Positions 23,951 to 36,740 of a DNA stretch of 64,000 nucleotides are shown in pieces. The translations under genes and the position numbers were made by a program. Every line of letters begins with the position of its first letter. Position 1 is the stretch's first letter. Source of the stretch: Apium graveolens. Lineage: Eukaryota > Streptophyta > Magnoliopsida > Apiales > Apiaceae. Location of the stretch: contig NC_133653.1 of NCBI RefSeq assembly GCF_009905375.1, positions 86,282,079-86,346,078 of the forward strand, written 5' to 3'. The notes under the pieces were generated by a model, which saw only the letters and a program-made list of their open reading frames with translations, had not been told where the DNA came from and searched no databases.

Positions 23951-24979
23951 TTGGTAACTTGTTCAATAGAGGTAGAAGAGTAATTTTAGATGAAACATAA
24001 TTCAGTAATTGCTGTGCACGTTTTCCTTCTGATGTAGACTCATTTCTTGATTCTTTAAGGTCTACTATCAGTTTGTGGCAACTCTTCATTACCTTCATGT
24101 ATTCCTTGTAGTCAAACTTGTCACAGAATGAATAGGGATCATTAGAATTTGCTTTATTGTATTTGCAAGTTCCTTCAGCTGGCTTGCTAACAACCTTTTT
24201 ACAGAGGTGAGTTAGATGATTTGAAGAGCCACATTTTTCACACTTCTTTCCAGGAGCATTTGTAACATAAGCAAAATTATTGCTTTTATTTATCCCTATT
24301 TTCCCATTTCTATTTTTTTTCTCTTTCTTGCATCTTTAGTTTTGGTTTCTTGAACAGGATTCTTGGGACTTTGTTTGTTCATGAGTTTCTCTTCAGTATT
24401 GGAAGACTGAACTGATTCTTAAGTTTTCTTATCTTTATTAGCAATTTCTTGCTTGATACTCAGTTCTTCTTCACTGAAGTTGACTACACATGCTTTGAAT
24501 ATAGGTGCATTAACCTCTTTCAAAAAGGTTGGAGCATTCTCAGTCTTCTTAGCTTTCCCTTTATCACCTACAGTATTCTTTTTGTCACTCATGTCATCAT
24601 AGTCAAGGACAATAGCAATATTTGCACATGGCTTATTCTTCTCATGATACTGTTCGACCAGTTCATATACATTTATGAAAGATTTCATCTTTACTTCATT
24701 CTTTTCTAGCTTCTCCCTTAACACTACTTCAATTTTATTTGCACACTTGAGCTTGTTTTTGAGATACGCATTTTCTTGTTTTAAAGCTTCAAGCTCAACT
24801 AGCAACAATTCAGTTTCTTGCTTCTCACTCTCGAGCTTCTTATTTCTCTTTGTTAATCTGCTAACTTCTTCATTAGCAGCAACCATGCTTGTGTGAATGT
24901 GAAACATTTATGTGCTCATCTTTTCAACAGTTTCATTGTATTGATTTACGTTTAAATCAATAGTGGTAAGAGTTGGTGT
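23951..24979 (-). pseudogene. Copia-B gag C-terminal part with second zinc knuckle
   Basis: The 24419-24907 piece (162 codons) is a coiled coil (EVSRLTKRNKKLESEKQETE). A CX2CX4HX4C knuckle (CEKCGSSNHLTHLC) is readable at 24201-24242, followed by a tyrosine/asparagine-rich part (to about 23950). In-frame stops separate the pieces. Copia-C has the same arrangement at 35458-36330, so both belong to the long-gag SIRE type. Confidence 0.7.
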
Positions 24980-26203
24980 CTATGCTTTTGATGAGGATGA
25001 TTCACCTTGCTCCAAGTCCATTAGAGCATAGTTTCCAACTTCCTCATCTTCATCATTATCTGAATCATCCCAACTCTTTCCCTCTGTAATGTAAGCTTTG
25101 ATCTGTTGCTTTTTCAGAAGAGATTCATACTTTGCTTCCAGTTCAAGATAAGCTTTGTCTTTCTTCACCTTCTTAGGTTTCCTGTATTCTGTAGTAAAGT
25201 GGCCTAGTTCATCACAATTGAAGCACCTTATATTAGATCTGTCAACAGATCCAGTTTTATAACCACTCTTGCTGTCAAAATTATAATTCTCTTTCTCTTT
25301 CCAGCTATTGCCTTTGTTGAAGGATTGTCCTTTATTTCTGAAGTACCTTGGCTTCTTTACTCTAATGTTAGAGAATTTTCTAGCTAGATAGGCCATTGAC
25401 TGATCTAGCTCATCCAGTTCTTCAAGAGTGTAGAACTCATCCTTTTCCAACTCTAGTATGACTAGCTCCTGTGAATCAATTGTTCTCTGCTCACTTGTTG
25501 AGGCAACTGAAGTTTGGGATCTTAGTTCATCATTGAAGGAGTGGCTTTCATTTACAATTAAAGCACTTGATCCATCCATAACATGTCCTTGACCAGACCT
25601 CAACGATTGTATTTGAATCATCTCTAGTTTATATGTTTTGAGAATTCCATATAAAAATTCCAGAGTTATTCTACTCAAGTCTCTCCCTTCCCTGATTGCT
25701 GAGATTTTCTGTTCCCAATGGTCAGGGAGAGTAAGTAAGAACTTTAGATTCACCTCTTCAGCTTCATAGTATTTGTCATGAAGCTGCAAGTCATTTATCA
25801 GCTTATTGAATCTTTCAAGCACATCAGTAATGCTTTCCTTAGGCTTAGCCATGAAACCCTCATACTGTAAAATCAGTATCCTTCTTTGATTAGATCTAAC
25901 ATCCTCAGTTCCTTCATATAGTATCTCAATCTTTTCCCATATGTGCTTGGCAGTGTCACAGTTGACAATATTATTGTACATCACATTGTCAAGTGACTCA
26001 ATTAATATCATTTGCAAGCTACTATCCAGAGAAACTTTCTCCTTTTCAGGATCAGAATACTCAGAAGGATCTTTTGGAGCATAATGAGCTAGTATGACTA
26101 TGTCTCCATCTGTAGATTCCTCAACTCTTACCATATGAATGAAGGGTCCATTCTTGAGAATCTCAATATAGAATGGATTGGCTATCTTGATAAATAACAT
26201 CAT
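24980..26203 (-). CDS. Copia-B gag, nucleocapsid-type (407 codons)
   Basis: Structural protein that would package element RNA into cytoplasmic particles. ATG at 26203; coding-like sequence (IPTFDKANYTIWKKKMM) runs upstream to about 26283 without another ATG, so the original start may be lost. Residues about 40-230 carry the UBN2/Retrotran_gag-type helical core of Ty1/copia gag (AKHIWEKIEILYEGTE, ILQYEGFMAKPKESITD, LLTLPDHWEQKISAI). The zinc knuckle at residue 327 reads CFNCDELGHFTTEY: the last cysteine of CX2CX4HX4C is replaced by tyrosine, so it is probably impaired. An acidic tail follows. The frame is otherwise open to a stop at 24980. Confidence 0.8.
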   Translation of the reverse strand: MMLFIKIANPFYIEILKNGPFIHMVRVEESTDGDIVILAHYAPKDPSEYSDPEKEKVSLDSSLQMILIESLDNVMYNNIVNCDTAKHIWEKIEILYEGTEDVRSNQRRILILQYEGFMAKPKESITDVLERFNKLINDLQLHDKYYEAEEVNLKFLLTLPDHWEQKISAIREGRDLSRITLEFLYGILKTYKLEMIQIQSLRSGQGHVMDGSSALIVNESHSFNDELRSQTSVASTSEQRTIDSQELVILELEKDEFYTLEELDELDQSMAYLARKFSNIRVKKPRYFRNKGQSFNKGNSWKEKENYNFDSKSGYKTGSVDRSNIRCFNCDELGHFTTEYRKPKKVKKDKAYLELEAKYESLLKKQQIKAYITEGKSWDDSDNDEDEEVGNYALMDLEQGESSSSKA

Positions 26204-26315
26204 TTTCTTTTTCCAAATAGTGTAGTTAGCTTTGTCAAAGGTAGGAATTTTGATGGTACTTATTTTAGTGTATTCATTCTTCCAAGATCTTGAATCTGTT
26301 TACTTTCAGATTTTT

Positions 26316-26326
26316 CTCTGATACCA
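26316..26326 (-). other. Copia-B primer-binding site (tRNA-Met type)
   Basis: The minus strand reads TGGTATCAGAG two bases after the LTR end. Confidence 0.9.
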
Positions 26327-26328
26327 CT

Positions 26329-27700
26329 TGTTAGGTAATGAATCACACACAGGGGGGGTGAATGTGTTTTTCTGATTTTAGGCTTTTCTTGAAAGTTGAT
26401 GGTTGAACAAAGTAAATTAAATCTTGTATAGAAAAGTGTTCATGCAGAATTTAAACTTGCATAAAATAAAGCACACAAATCTTCAAAACTCACTTAATTT
26501 TTATATTAAAAATTAAGACTGTTTTGCTACAAAATTTCTAAGCTCTTTGATGTTAAAGAGCTCAGCTTCTTCTTGAGAGTGATACAAGAGATTTGATCTA
26601 AATTGTTACATCTAACTAGAGGACCAGTGTTAACTTTATAACTCAGTTAACTGCTAATTTACACAGTGGATAATAAACATGCTATTAGCTTTTCTAAATT
26701 GTCACTTGTCATTTCTATTTATAGAAAAGCAGATCTTCCATTTCTGGCTTAGCATATCTTTAGCATCCCGTGTTTACTTTAATCTTCCTTTGTCAGTTAA
26801 TCTTTGCCATTGATCTTGCACACTCTTCAAGCTGCTTTTTGTAGACTTGTCAATCTGGCTGTTGGATTGTTTGTTGATTGTTTATCTTGGATATTAAACT
26901 GATCTGCAATTTTGTACTTTGAGACTATACTTCGAGATCTCCATTTTGAATTAATAGAACACTTGACATCTCGATAAGTACATAGGCTTATCAAGATCTC
27001 TAGCATTCCATATTGAGTTTGACATGTAGAGGTCTTCAACTTGTCGAGATCTCTAGTCTTCACATCTTTACTGTGACTTATCGATAACTCTGAATTCTCT
27101 AGTGAAGGAATGACTTGTCGATATCTCCAATCTTCAGTTCTTTAAATTGGCTTGTCGATATCTTCTCGAGTTCTCGAGTAGCTTTCCTGACTTCTCCACT
27201 CCCGGTGGATATTGCTCATCCGTCGAGTATATATATATATATATAGCTCATCCATCGAGTAGATATATAGCTCATCCGTCGAGTAGATATATAGCTCATC
27301 CGTCGAGTAGATATTGATCATCCGTCGAGTAGATATTGCTCATCCATCGAGTAGATATTGCTTATCCGTCGGGTACTTTCTGGAGTTCTTGAATGACTTC
27401 TCTATAACATTAAATCTGTGACTTGTAGAGATCTTGACTTAGAATATTTTTCTCCAAACAGATTTATTCAACTCCAAGCTTCTTCAAAATTCTTCTGAGG
27501 CATGATCTTCTTGATCTTCTTCCAGATAGAATCCTTAGGCTTGATACTGTTTTAGGAAAAAGACTCCAGTCTGCTCCTTTGCATTTTTACAGACTTTAAG
27601 TGTTACAAGTACAAAATACAAATTTAGATAACAATACAACTTACTTAGAGTTGACAAATTGTCTTAGTCTTGTTAAAGTACAGGCATGTCTTTTACAACA
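26329..27700 (-). repeat. Copia-B 5' LTR (1372 bp)
   Basis: Pairs with 11816-13177. It has the same motif arrays (about 26935-27380), a TATA box at 26716-26723, and an extra AT-dinucleotide run near 27230. ATATA follows at 27701-27705. Confidence 0.93.
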
Positions 27701-28309
27701 ATATACCGAGACCATGTCGTATTCGATTTTTGACGTTCTCGAAATTACTTTAGAATTAAGAATCAACGAGAAAACCTTGACTGGATATGATTGACGCACA
27801 AACTTATCACCATATCTTATTTTCCTTGAATCACAATCGAGTATATTTACCAAGTGAAAATCTCTTACTATTTAGAAGAAAATACACTAACCTGGAGGCA
27901 TCACCAGCATATTCTAACTCATATTATCATTTATTTTGGCTCTAAGAAGTTCTCATACGAAACTGACTACAATGCTTTCCTTGACATCTAGTCACATATA
28001 ACGTTTATTCTTTCTTTGTGCCATACTATCAGAAAGTCTTCTTTGACATCCATGTCTTGTATTATATTTGAATCCCTTGAGTTATCAATGTTTAACCAAA
28101 TTCCTATCTTTTAATTCTGTCTTACTTGATTTTCGTTCATCTAGGAGTGGTATATACTATCATGGTTTGACATAATTCATAGTATTCTGAATACTCTTGT
28201 CAAATCTCAAAGCAAATAATATTGATCGTTTACAATAAATTTCTGGATCTGATGATGTACCACTATTTCTTCAAGCATCAGCTAACCCACCTATTGGACA
28301 AACTGTTTA

Positions 28310-28500
28310 TTAATAAATGAGAATGATTAAGTTTGGATAACCTATCAATAATGATGCAATTAACGTTTTCCTCACCTTTGGTTCTCAGGTGACTTCACTA
28401 CGATGTTTCTTGGAGAAATGTATCCATCTACTCTTTGATGTCCCGCCTTAATTCTTGGATAGGTATAACATTTATCTACATGTCCCCCCCCCATTTTCTC
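28310..28500 (-). pseudogene. G2 integrase remnant: end of HHCC finger and first core aspartate region
   Basis: The minus-strand reading has VDKCYTYPRIKAGHQR, like the KCxxCQxxKAxHQR end of the integrase zinc finger. It is followed by RTKGEENVNCIIIDRLSK, like the RTxxGxxxIxVIVDRLTK stretch of the catalytic core. Stops lie between. Confidence 0.6.
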
Positions 28501-30429
28501 TTCATGTCTGGTCACTAGATATTTTCTTTTAGCCCTCGGTACTTCATCGTACTCCTGGGATGCATTCCCTATCTCAATTTACAAATGTTTCCTAAATTTT
28601 TCACCTTACTTCTGTCCTTCATATTACCCATAACTTACCTATATCATGGAATTTTATAAAGTTTCTTTATCATCCTTTTGATTCCCCTTTTCTTCCTATT
28701 TCCGTTCTTCATTCTCATAGCTCATTCAAAACCGAACTCTTGATATTAATACTCATTTTGATGTCATATCAAATTAGATATCAATACAAACTTTGATGCT
28801 CACAACATCCCATACTGAAGTAAATATCAATCATCTATATTAATACCACTTTTGATATTTAACAACAACCTAAGTATGAACATCAATCAGAAACTGAATT
28901 AAAACTGTATCTCACATTTTATCCAAAATAGAAATACTTGATAAATCATTTATTGTATGATTATCAAAACAATTTAAAAACAAGACATCCTTTAATAAAA
29001 CTTTATTGCAGATAATAAAATCTCTTTGATTGTCTAATAAATATCCATATTGGTGTAGTTATTAATCTCTTCTTTATTCTACCTCCCTTATTTCCTTCCT
29101 TCCTTCCTTCTCTTTGCTCTATCTTAAATCTTTAGTTCTTGAAAACATTCTTCTCACTTGTCTATACAAATAACTTTTTATTTCTCTTGTCCATTATAAA
29201 GGGCATATTCATCCAAGTAAAGCCTCACACACTTGCAGCAATTTCTGAATTCAACTGGTGTCCTTACCTACTCCAAATTCCTCATTGCTTTGATTTCAGT
29301 TTTTAAAGTCACATTAAAACTTGACTTAATCTAATTAGAATTGATTTCCATGTAACTGACCATTAATTGGTAAAATTAACCAATTAACTCACTTAATTGA
29401 TCAATTGCACCAAGTGATGACTAGCTAAATGAAATCAAAGACCAATTATATATAGTCGGATTGGTTGTAACAACCTCTTTCAAGAACCGAGATCACAATT
29501 ATTTGGAATATCAACAGGAATATCAATAATACACGGAAGTATACTTTCTATCTTTAAAAGTAGATTTTCCAAAAATTTGGACAGCATCTCCTTTATTATT
29601 GACTACCATCCGGACTGAAGCCGACACCAATAATCAATCAAACAATCAACAATCAATCCACAAATATGTCAATCAACTGTCGCCTTCTAAACTCACCATT
29701 TCACCACCACATACCATCCAGTATAACCTATATTTTTAGTTCAACTTAAGATTATAGCAAACAATTCTTATAAAACCATACCTTTTCTCATATCTTCTGA
29801 TTATAACAGAATATCACCACTGAGTACAATTACAAATTATTCTAGAATTCTTCTAGTTCGTGTTTCAATTCAAGCTCTCTAATTAACAATTTATCCATCC
29901 TTGAAAACATACACTGTTCTTGTTAGTTAACTTGTTCAACTTCTGATAACTAACATATGGTCTCAACCAACACTATTATAATCTTGTGAAATAATTCATC
30001 TGGTTTTAAAGCATCACTTCTTAAAAATTGTTACATTTAAACCACCATATCTTCATTTCCACCTATGTCTTTCCATACTAAACCCTCTTCGTTGGCTCAG
30101 TTATGAGCATCAAATTTACCATAACTCACTTACTTGAGTGGGAAAGCCCAACCATCCCTTAAAGAGCACACTCAAAGTTTATTCATAACTAGCATTTCTT
30201 CGATCTTGAACCTTCATGACAAGTATCTACCACATGATTGATTATCTGGTTATTCTTAAGAATTTCTTCATTCGCTTCTGCTGTCCAATCAATCATTTGC
30301 CTTAACTGATATACGCAGCTTTACTTTCTTATTTCTCTCATACGGTCCGCTAACTACTTCAATTCACGCCAAAATCTCAAACTTAAAATGTATCATGTAT
30401 ATAGATTTCCGCTTCTGATTTGATGTCAT

Positions 30430-30560
30430 CGTGACAACCACGTTATTAGCATAATGATTCTTCTTTGCACATATATGTCCACCATTTATTGGCTTGCAAT
30501 TATCCATACTTATTATGTAACTCCATCTGCTACACGGGTTCATTTCACTTCCTTTCAAAA
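30430..30560 (-). pseudogene. G2 gag zinc-knuckle remnant
   Basis: The minus-strand reading NPCSRW...DNCKPINGGHICAKKNHYANN resembles the double cysteine pattern and the GHYANNC end of Tekay-type gag knuckles, but cysteines are lost. Weak but in the expected place. Confidence 0.4.
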
Positions 30561-32363
30561 CATTCAAAGAATAGACCTTACACAAGAAGGGAATTTGTGT
30601 ATATGATTCTGATTGGAAACCTTTTGTAAATAATAATAGTACAAGGAAACAATCGAAAGGATCCATAAAATCAATAAATCATAATTGAAGAAAAAAAGAA
30701 TGAATAATGATTTATATATGAATGAGACAACCATATTTGTACTCAAGATGGCCAGTCTTTCATACTATATGGCATACAACACATGATTAGGTGGCGTCCC
30801 ACCACACTCTTCATTATTCCGACAAAGAGTCATACCATAACACTGCTTGTCTCAATAAAAAACAAGACTTGAGGGGGAAAATGATTTTTCAAAGGAATAC
30901 AACAATTTTCTTATCACCTCATAGAGCTGATTATGAAAGAAGTTCATACTTTATTCAAGATTCATAAGAATGTATAGTATTATAGAAAATAATGATAACA
31001 TTGGTCGCATCCACATTTCCTCTATTTACAGCTGCAACACTTGTTCGATCAATATATTCCATTCCGAGTCATATATTGACTTTAAAAAGAATTCTCTGAA
31101 ATGCCTTCTTAAATCGATCATTGGAATAAATTCCCATGTATTAGGTCTTGTCTCTTTAACGTCGCGCTTCCATGTTCAATATTTTTATAATTCGACCCTA
31201 TTTGCACTCTTTCGAGATTTACAATCATAACTTCAAATTCCGCTTATGCTACTGATCATTCAACATATCGACTCCTTTGCTAATAACATTCCTTCTTTAG
31301 AAAAGTCTGGAAATTTTCTCAATCTTCTTTGATCATACTCGGCTTCTTGTACATCGACGTATACTTTGAACTCTAATAGTCTCAGAAATTGGATAAATAG
31401 TTTCTCCGTATATTGGTTTTGTCGTTAAACTTATCAACAAGATTTGCACTCTTCTATTAGGAACAATCAAATCTTCTCCATAATAGCGAGTCCACTTGGC
31501 CTTCTAAATGAACCATACTAACTTCTAGAACAAATATTCTTCTGGATAATCTAAATCTTATATCAAATAATAAACTCAAGTACTAGTTTGACAACCAAGT
31601 TTTTTTAAAACTTGTTTTGTTTAAAGGATTTTTAGGAAAATCTTGTTAAGAAAAATCTCTTTTGAAAACTGTTTAAAATCCTGAAAATCATACACCTGGT
31701 TGTCATTACTATATGAGTTGGTTGTTTTCCTTTTCAATAATTATAAGGTATCAAATCAGGGAAGCAATAAGATAAGAGCCCATTCATTTTCATATATCTT
31801 CTACCCCTTATTGGGTTCATTTTGCGTTCATTGGTTGACAAAAACTCCAGTTACCGTTACATATTATCTTATTCGTAACTTCACTTCTAGTCTCCCGTAC
31901 TGGTAACACTCTGATCATCATCTCTTATGATTACTAAGTATAATAGGTCTATCAAATCTATTTTATAAAACAAGATCGTCTAATATCACATCACATTACT
32001 ACTATGCATATCATGTTTGGTCATAACATCATCATCTAATTCTAAGAAAACTTTCAATCTCCAATCTTCTCAAACTCCCTTAAAATCCATCTAGCTCACT
32101 CCACATGATAATCATGGGTGGCATACTCACTAGTAGCTCCATATAACCTGGTAGCAGCTATCCTTCGAAATATCTAAATCCTCTATCTAGGTTCCTTCTC
32201 ACCTTTCTTAATACCTCATGTACTCACCATATGATGTAGCTCTCGAATCCATCCTTATAGGTGTTTTTACTTCATAAGACGGGTTTTAAACTGATGGTAT
32301 TGAGCAAGGCGTAGGGTAGACAAAAAAGATGCGCTCACAGTTGAATATCCGGTAGAACCAGAA

Positions 32364-32555
32364 TCAACATGTGGGGGATTCTTGAATAGGTAATCTCACA
32401 TCAGGGGATGGGATAATAGCTTGAAAAGGTGCAACCGTCATAATAGGAGGTGATATGGCTAACACTGATGGAAGAGTAGGGCATGAATCAAATGATGGTC
32501 CTCCGACTGAAGGCTCCGAATGATCAAAAGATCCTGGGATAAAAGAATCTGCCAT
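32364..32555 (-). pseudogene. G2 gag N-terminus (63 codons)
   Basis: An ATG 184 bp after the PBS opens a Pro/Ser-rich frame (MADSFIPGSF, then PSVLAISPP) that stops after 63 codons. Position and composition fit the start of gag; no domain is visible. Confidence 0.45.
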
Positions 32556-32738
32556 CGCCGATATCTGACAATCGCGTCGTTAGATAAGAATCTCGAATCT
32601 CATCACGAACCATACCAAAACCTACTATATAGTCTCACTCAACCTCTCGATATTCTATATTTCTATTTCCTAATTCTAATCCTAACACTCTATCCATTTC
32701 TGACAATCTTGGCTTGTTTCAGTGACTTATAACCTATA

Positions 32739-32750
32739 GCTCTGATAGCA
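32739..32750 (-). other. G2 primer-binding site, one mismatch
   Basis: The minus strand reads TGCTATCAGAGC where TGGTATCAGAGC would match tRNA-Met. Four bases separate it from the LTR end at 32755. Confidence 0.75.
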
Positions 32751-32754
32751 AACC

Positions 32755-33267
32755 TGTGACGCCCTCCGAACCCTGGGAAGTTTGGGGTTCACAACACACA
32801 AACACACACAATATATAAACTTGTATATAAAATATTATATGTATTGACCCTTCTTTACACAATCATGCATCACAATAGGTTAAAGTATGAAAACAAGCCG
32901 CAACCTTAACTTTTATTACATCGTACCAAATCCCAACTAGTTCAATTTACAACTGATAATGATATCATTCTTATAATCTTCCATAACTCATCTAGTATAT
33001 AAAGCTCCTGCTAGCTTGATCCAACTTATCCTGGAATCCTAGCTCGCGGACTGGACTGGGAATCCTCGTTACTAACAATTTCCTTTTTAGTTGTTAAAAA
33101 CATAAAAAAGTTCGCAAGAGTGAGCTAACTAGCTCAGCAAGTCATAATAGCAACAACTAAGGTTAAACAATGACCAATTGAAATGATTCAGAAGAATCAA
33201 GTTTCTGAATAAGCGATGATTAGAATTAGATATTCACTTTTCATTAAAAAAACCAAGATTAGGCTGC
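32755..33267 (-). repeat. G2 5' LTR, first part
   Basis: Starts TGTGACGCCC on the plus strand next to the PBS and is cut by copia-C. The last five bases (GCTGC, 33263-33267) are the left target duplication. It continues at 46364. Confidence 0.85.
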
Positions 33268-33343
33268 TGTTAGGAATATGTTGTGAACTTGATGATAAGT
33301 TAACAAAACACCTTAGTAGATTTAACTTAGTGAATTTTGTAGC

Positions 33344-33690
33344 ACTCGATGGATGATCAAATATAGTCCCGACGGATGAACTTTATAGTCCCAATGAATG
33401 ACAAACTGACATCCATCGAGTGAGCAGCTTATGTAACAAATAATAATTGTAGCACATTTCTGCAAGCAACATTGTGTAGATTCTGTAGGAATATATGAGT
33501 CATGTTGACTACTAGTGGATATACAGAATATGGTGACTAATTGTAAATATAAGATATCTTGTAATTCTGTATAAATGAAATGAAGTCAAGTGACATAAAA
33601 GACTCCCGACGGATGATCTACAAGACTCCCGACGGATGATCAACAAAGCTCCCGACGAATTAAAGGCATAGTCCCGACGGATGATCAAAT
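33344..33690 (+). repeat. Copia-C U3 motif arrays (CCCGACGGATGA)
   Basis: About eight copies of CCCGACGGATGA or its reverse CATCCATCGAG in two blocks separated by about 175 bp. In the 3' LTR the blocks are at 45351-45445, with one extra copy, and 45628-45711. Confidence 0.85.
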
Positions 33691-33913
33691 TCAAATAGCT
33701 ATTGACATTGACAACACAGTCACATGCGTTAGGTGTTTGCAAAAGGAAAGTGGCATCCTACTAAGCAGGAATTTGAGAATAAAGAAGCATTACCATTTCC
33801 ATGCAATTTTGAAGATATTCAAAGATGCTGGAATAGAGTAGTGAAGTAGCATGGAGTTAGACTAGATATGTTTTGTTTTATTATCTTGTCTTATTATCAT
33901 GTAAACTTGGTGA

Positions 33914-33921
33914 TATATAAA
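33914..33921 (+). promoter_or_regulatory. Copia-C LTR TATA box
   Basis: TATATAAA, about 225 bp downstream of the second motif block and 445 bp before gag. Confidence 0.65.
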
Positions 33922-34303
33922 CCAAGTGTAGTAAGTATAACAATTAACTAAGCAATCCTATTTTCAGAGAAACAAATCAAGCCAGCTGTATTTTGTAAGC
34001 ATTTCTCTGTAGTTTAGTTGTTCATACTTGTAAGCAGCTGTGAGCTATTCAAAAGCTTCATATGGTTCTCATTTGATATATATATATATGGTGGATACTT
34101 TCAAATCCACTAGAAAGTTTTAAAATCTTGAGTTTTTATTACTTAGTGTTTTGATTTCTATCGTTCTTTTATTCCGCACCATTGCTAATCAAACACTGTT
34201 ATGTTTATCAAGTTAGAACTTTCTTTAAATTTGAAAAAGTAGCTAAAATTACATTCAACCCCCCCCTTCTGTAATTCTTGTTGTATTGTTAGGTAATAAC
34301 AAT

Positions 34304-34315
34304 TGGTATCAGAGC
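34304..34315 (+). other. Copia-C primer-binding site (tRNA-Met type)
   Basis: TGGTATCAGAGC, two bases after the LTR end. Confidence 0.93.
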
Positions 34316-34361
34316 AAGCTCTTGAAGAACAAAGAGTATAAAGATCATAACAAACAACAAG

Positions 34362-36726
34362 ATGAACAAAAATGATGTTGGAGTAAAGATTCCATTTATG
34401 GACAAATACAACTATCACCACTGGAAGGTGAAGATGCACCTACATATTTTTTCCCAAGATGAGGCCTATGTGGACTGCATAGAGAGAGGTCCTCATGTAC
34501 CAATGAGAGCTGCAACTGGCAATGAGCCATCTATTCCAAAACCTAGGCATGAATGGTCAGACCCTGATATTGAGCAAGTCAGGAAAGATAAGAAGGCCAT
34601 GAATATATTGTTCAAAGGAGTCGATGGTGATATGTTTGATAACATCATTAACTGTAAAACAGCCAAAGAGGTTCGGGACACAATCCAGATTATCTGTGAT
34701 GGTACTGAGCAAGTAAGGGAGAACAAGATGCAGCTATTGATTCAGCAATATGAGCATTTCCATTGTGAAGAAAGTGAGTCTCCCACTGATATTTTTAGTA
34801 GATTTTAAAAGCTGCTAAATGCTATGAAATTGCATGGAAGAGTCTATCAAACAAAAGACTCTAACCTCAAGTTCCTTAGATCTCTTCCAAAAGAGTGGAA
34901 GCCAATGACAGTCTTATTGAGAAATTCACAGGATTACAAGGAGTTCACCTTGGAGAGACTGTATGGCATCCTGAAAACCTATGAGCTTGAGATAAAGCAA
35001 GATGAGAGGATGGAGAAAGAAAGGAAGAAAGGAGGGTCCATAATACTAGTTGCTGAGTTAGAGAAGGAGAAAGAGATGGAGGTAGAAGCTGTTGATTCTA
35101 CATCAAAGCTCTGTGAAATCAAGGGTAAAAGGGTTGGTAGATGAAAATGAAGATCACTTGAGCCAAGATGACATGGATGATATTGATAAACATCTAGCAT
35201 TCTTATCCAGAAGATTTGTCAAGCTCAAATTCAAGAAGAATTTTGGAGCAGCTAAGCCAAAAAGAAACATGGTTGATAAGTCAAAATTCAAGTGTTTCAA
35301 ATGTGGCTTGGCTGGTCATTTTGCCAATGAATGTAGAAAGTCTGATTCCAGCAGAAAGAAGTTTGACCCTGTTGACTATAAACAGAAATACTTTGAGTTG
35401 CTCAAATAAAAGGAAAAGGCTTTCATCACACAGGAGAATGATTGGGCTGCAGATGGATTGGATGAAGATGAAGAAACGAGCTATGTCAATCTAGCCCTAA
35501 TGGCCAAATATGATGAAACAGAAATAAGTTCTTCAAACAATCAGGTAATCACCACTAACCTGGCATATTTATCTAAAACTGAGTGTAATGATGCAATAAA
35601 TGACATGTCCACAGAATTATATCACCTGCGTGTTACACTTAAGTCCCTCACTAAGGAAAATGCTAAAATTAAAGAAAACGATTTGTTTTTAAGTGAGAGA
35701 AATAATGTGCTAGAGTCTCAGTTTATTGAATTTGAGAAGTAGAGAATTGAGTGTAAGATTGCTAAGGATAAATTAACTGAGTCCTTAAAGAAAGAAGAGA
35801 TTTTAAAGAAGCAGCTTGAACAAGAACAGGAAGTGATCAAGGCATGGAAATCATCTAGAGATGTCCATGCTCAAGTCACTAAAGTTCAAGGTATTGAATC
35901 CTTTTGTGATGCAGCTTGGAAGAAGAGTAAAGAGAAGCTTGAGTCCAATCTGGTTGAAAATCATCCGTTAGATAATTAAAAGGATTATCTGTCGAGTGAC
36001 AAGGAGCCACATCTGTCGGCTGTGAGTAAACCAGTTAGCAAAGCTAAGCTAGCTAAGTTGAATGAGAAATATGGATCAGTTTCTAAGAACTTTATTCCAG
36101 GAGAATCAAGTCAAGTCAGGAAGGAAAAGAAAGTTAATGTTGGTCATCTGTCTATCAAGAAATTGAATGACAGATTAGAAAAGATTGAGGTTTAAACAGA
36201 AGCTAAAAAGAAAAACAATAGAAATGGGAAAGTAGGAATTAACAAACATAACAACTACACACTTGATAAATATGCACCAAGAAAAAACTGTGTTAAGTGT
36301 GGTAGTGTTAATCATTTGTCTGTTAATTGCAAACTTGCCATGCCAACTCCTGTGTCCACACCCTCTTCTTTTCCCAACATGACTGCCATGCCTACCATGC
36401 CTATGAATGCTACGTCTACTCAGAATATGAATGCACAATTTGCTAATATGCCATTTGCACCTAATCCTTATTATGCCTCATTTAGTATGCCTTAAATGAC
36501 ATTTAACATGCCTTACTGGAAGAACATGTTTGCAAATAGCATGCCTTTTCCTGTTAATCAAAATGTGCATGATAATTCTGATTTAATGACTGGTTTCAAG
36601 GGTCCAACTCAGATGACTAAGGATGAATCAAAAATTCCCAAGTCAAATGAGATCAAACCTAAGAAACCAAAGAAGAAAGCTAACAAGGCAGGACCCAAGG
36701 AAACTTGGGTACCAAAATCAAATTGA
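34362..36726 (+). pseudogene. Copia-C gag, long form with two zinc knuckles, broken
   Basis: Starts at ATG 34362. Gag core pieces at 34362-34808 and 34824-35144 share a frame and are separated by one in-frame stop (IPFMDKYNYHHWKVKMHLH; KEVRDTIQIICDGTEQV; LRSLPKEWKPM). A frame change near 35100-35140 leads to the rest, where stops at 35407, 35740 and 36493 interrupt it. The first knuckle CFKCGLAGHFANEC is at 35293-35334 and the second, CVKCGSVNHLSVNC, at 36289-36330; both keep CX2CX4HX4C. A coiled coil lies between them (35590-35960). The end (36640-36720) is Lys/Pro-rich. Particle structural protein by family; non-functional here. Confidence 0.8.
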
Positions 36727-36740
36727 TTTGATTTTGATGT

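Larger units (their letters stand above)
11816..27700 (-). mobile_element. Copia-B: SIRE-like Ty1/copia element with deleted pol and nested solo LTR
   Basis: 15,885 bp between ATATA duplications, 11,852 bp without the inserted solo LTR and its duplicated AGATT. Minus-strand order: 5' LTR, PBS, gag, gag C-terminal part with second knuckle, shortened pol, motif array with TATA box, env-like ORF, PPT, 3' LTR. The LTRs differ at a few per cent of positions, so it is older than the Tat element at 50085. Confidence 0.92.
27701..32754 (-). pseudogene. G2 internal region (pol and gag), decayed
   Basis: The first five bases (ATATA) are the copia-B duplication. Three places are recognisable on the minus strand and listed separately: integrase (28310-28500), a gag knuckle (about 30430-30560) and a gag start (32364-32555). 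Between them (28501-30430 and 30560-32360) there is only AT-rich decayed sequence with stops in all frames. The order gag, then integrase, then PPT is correct for a gypsy element. Confidence 0.7.
33268..34301 (+). repeat. Copia-C 5' LTR (1034 bp)
   Basis: Starts TGTTAGGAATATG and ends GGTAATAACA. It has motif arrays at 33344-33425 and 33601-33690, and TATA box TATATAAA at 33914-33921 within an inverted context (CTTGGTGA...AACCAAG). Confidence 0.93.

Noticed and set aside
172..32754. Nearly equal internal lengths of G1 (5583 bp) and G2 (about 5582 bp) as sign of a shared non-autonomous form
   Set aside because: Readable domains lie at different distances from the PBS in the two elements, so the equality is probably accidental.
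33344..33690. Motif array as a CRISPR-like repeat
   Set aside because: Short degenerate motif, irregular spacing, both orientations, inside an LTR.
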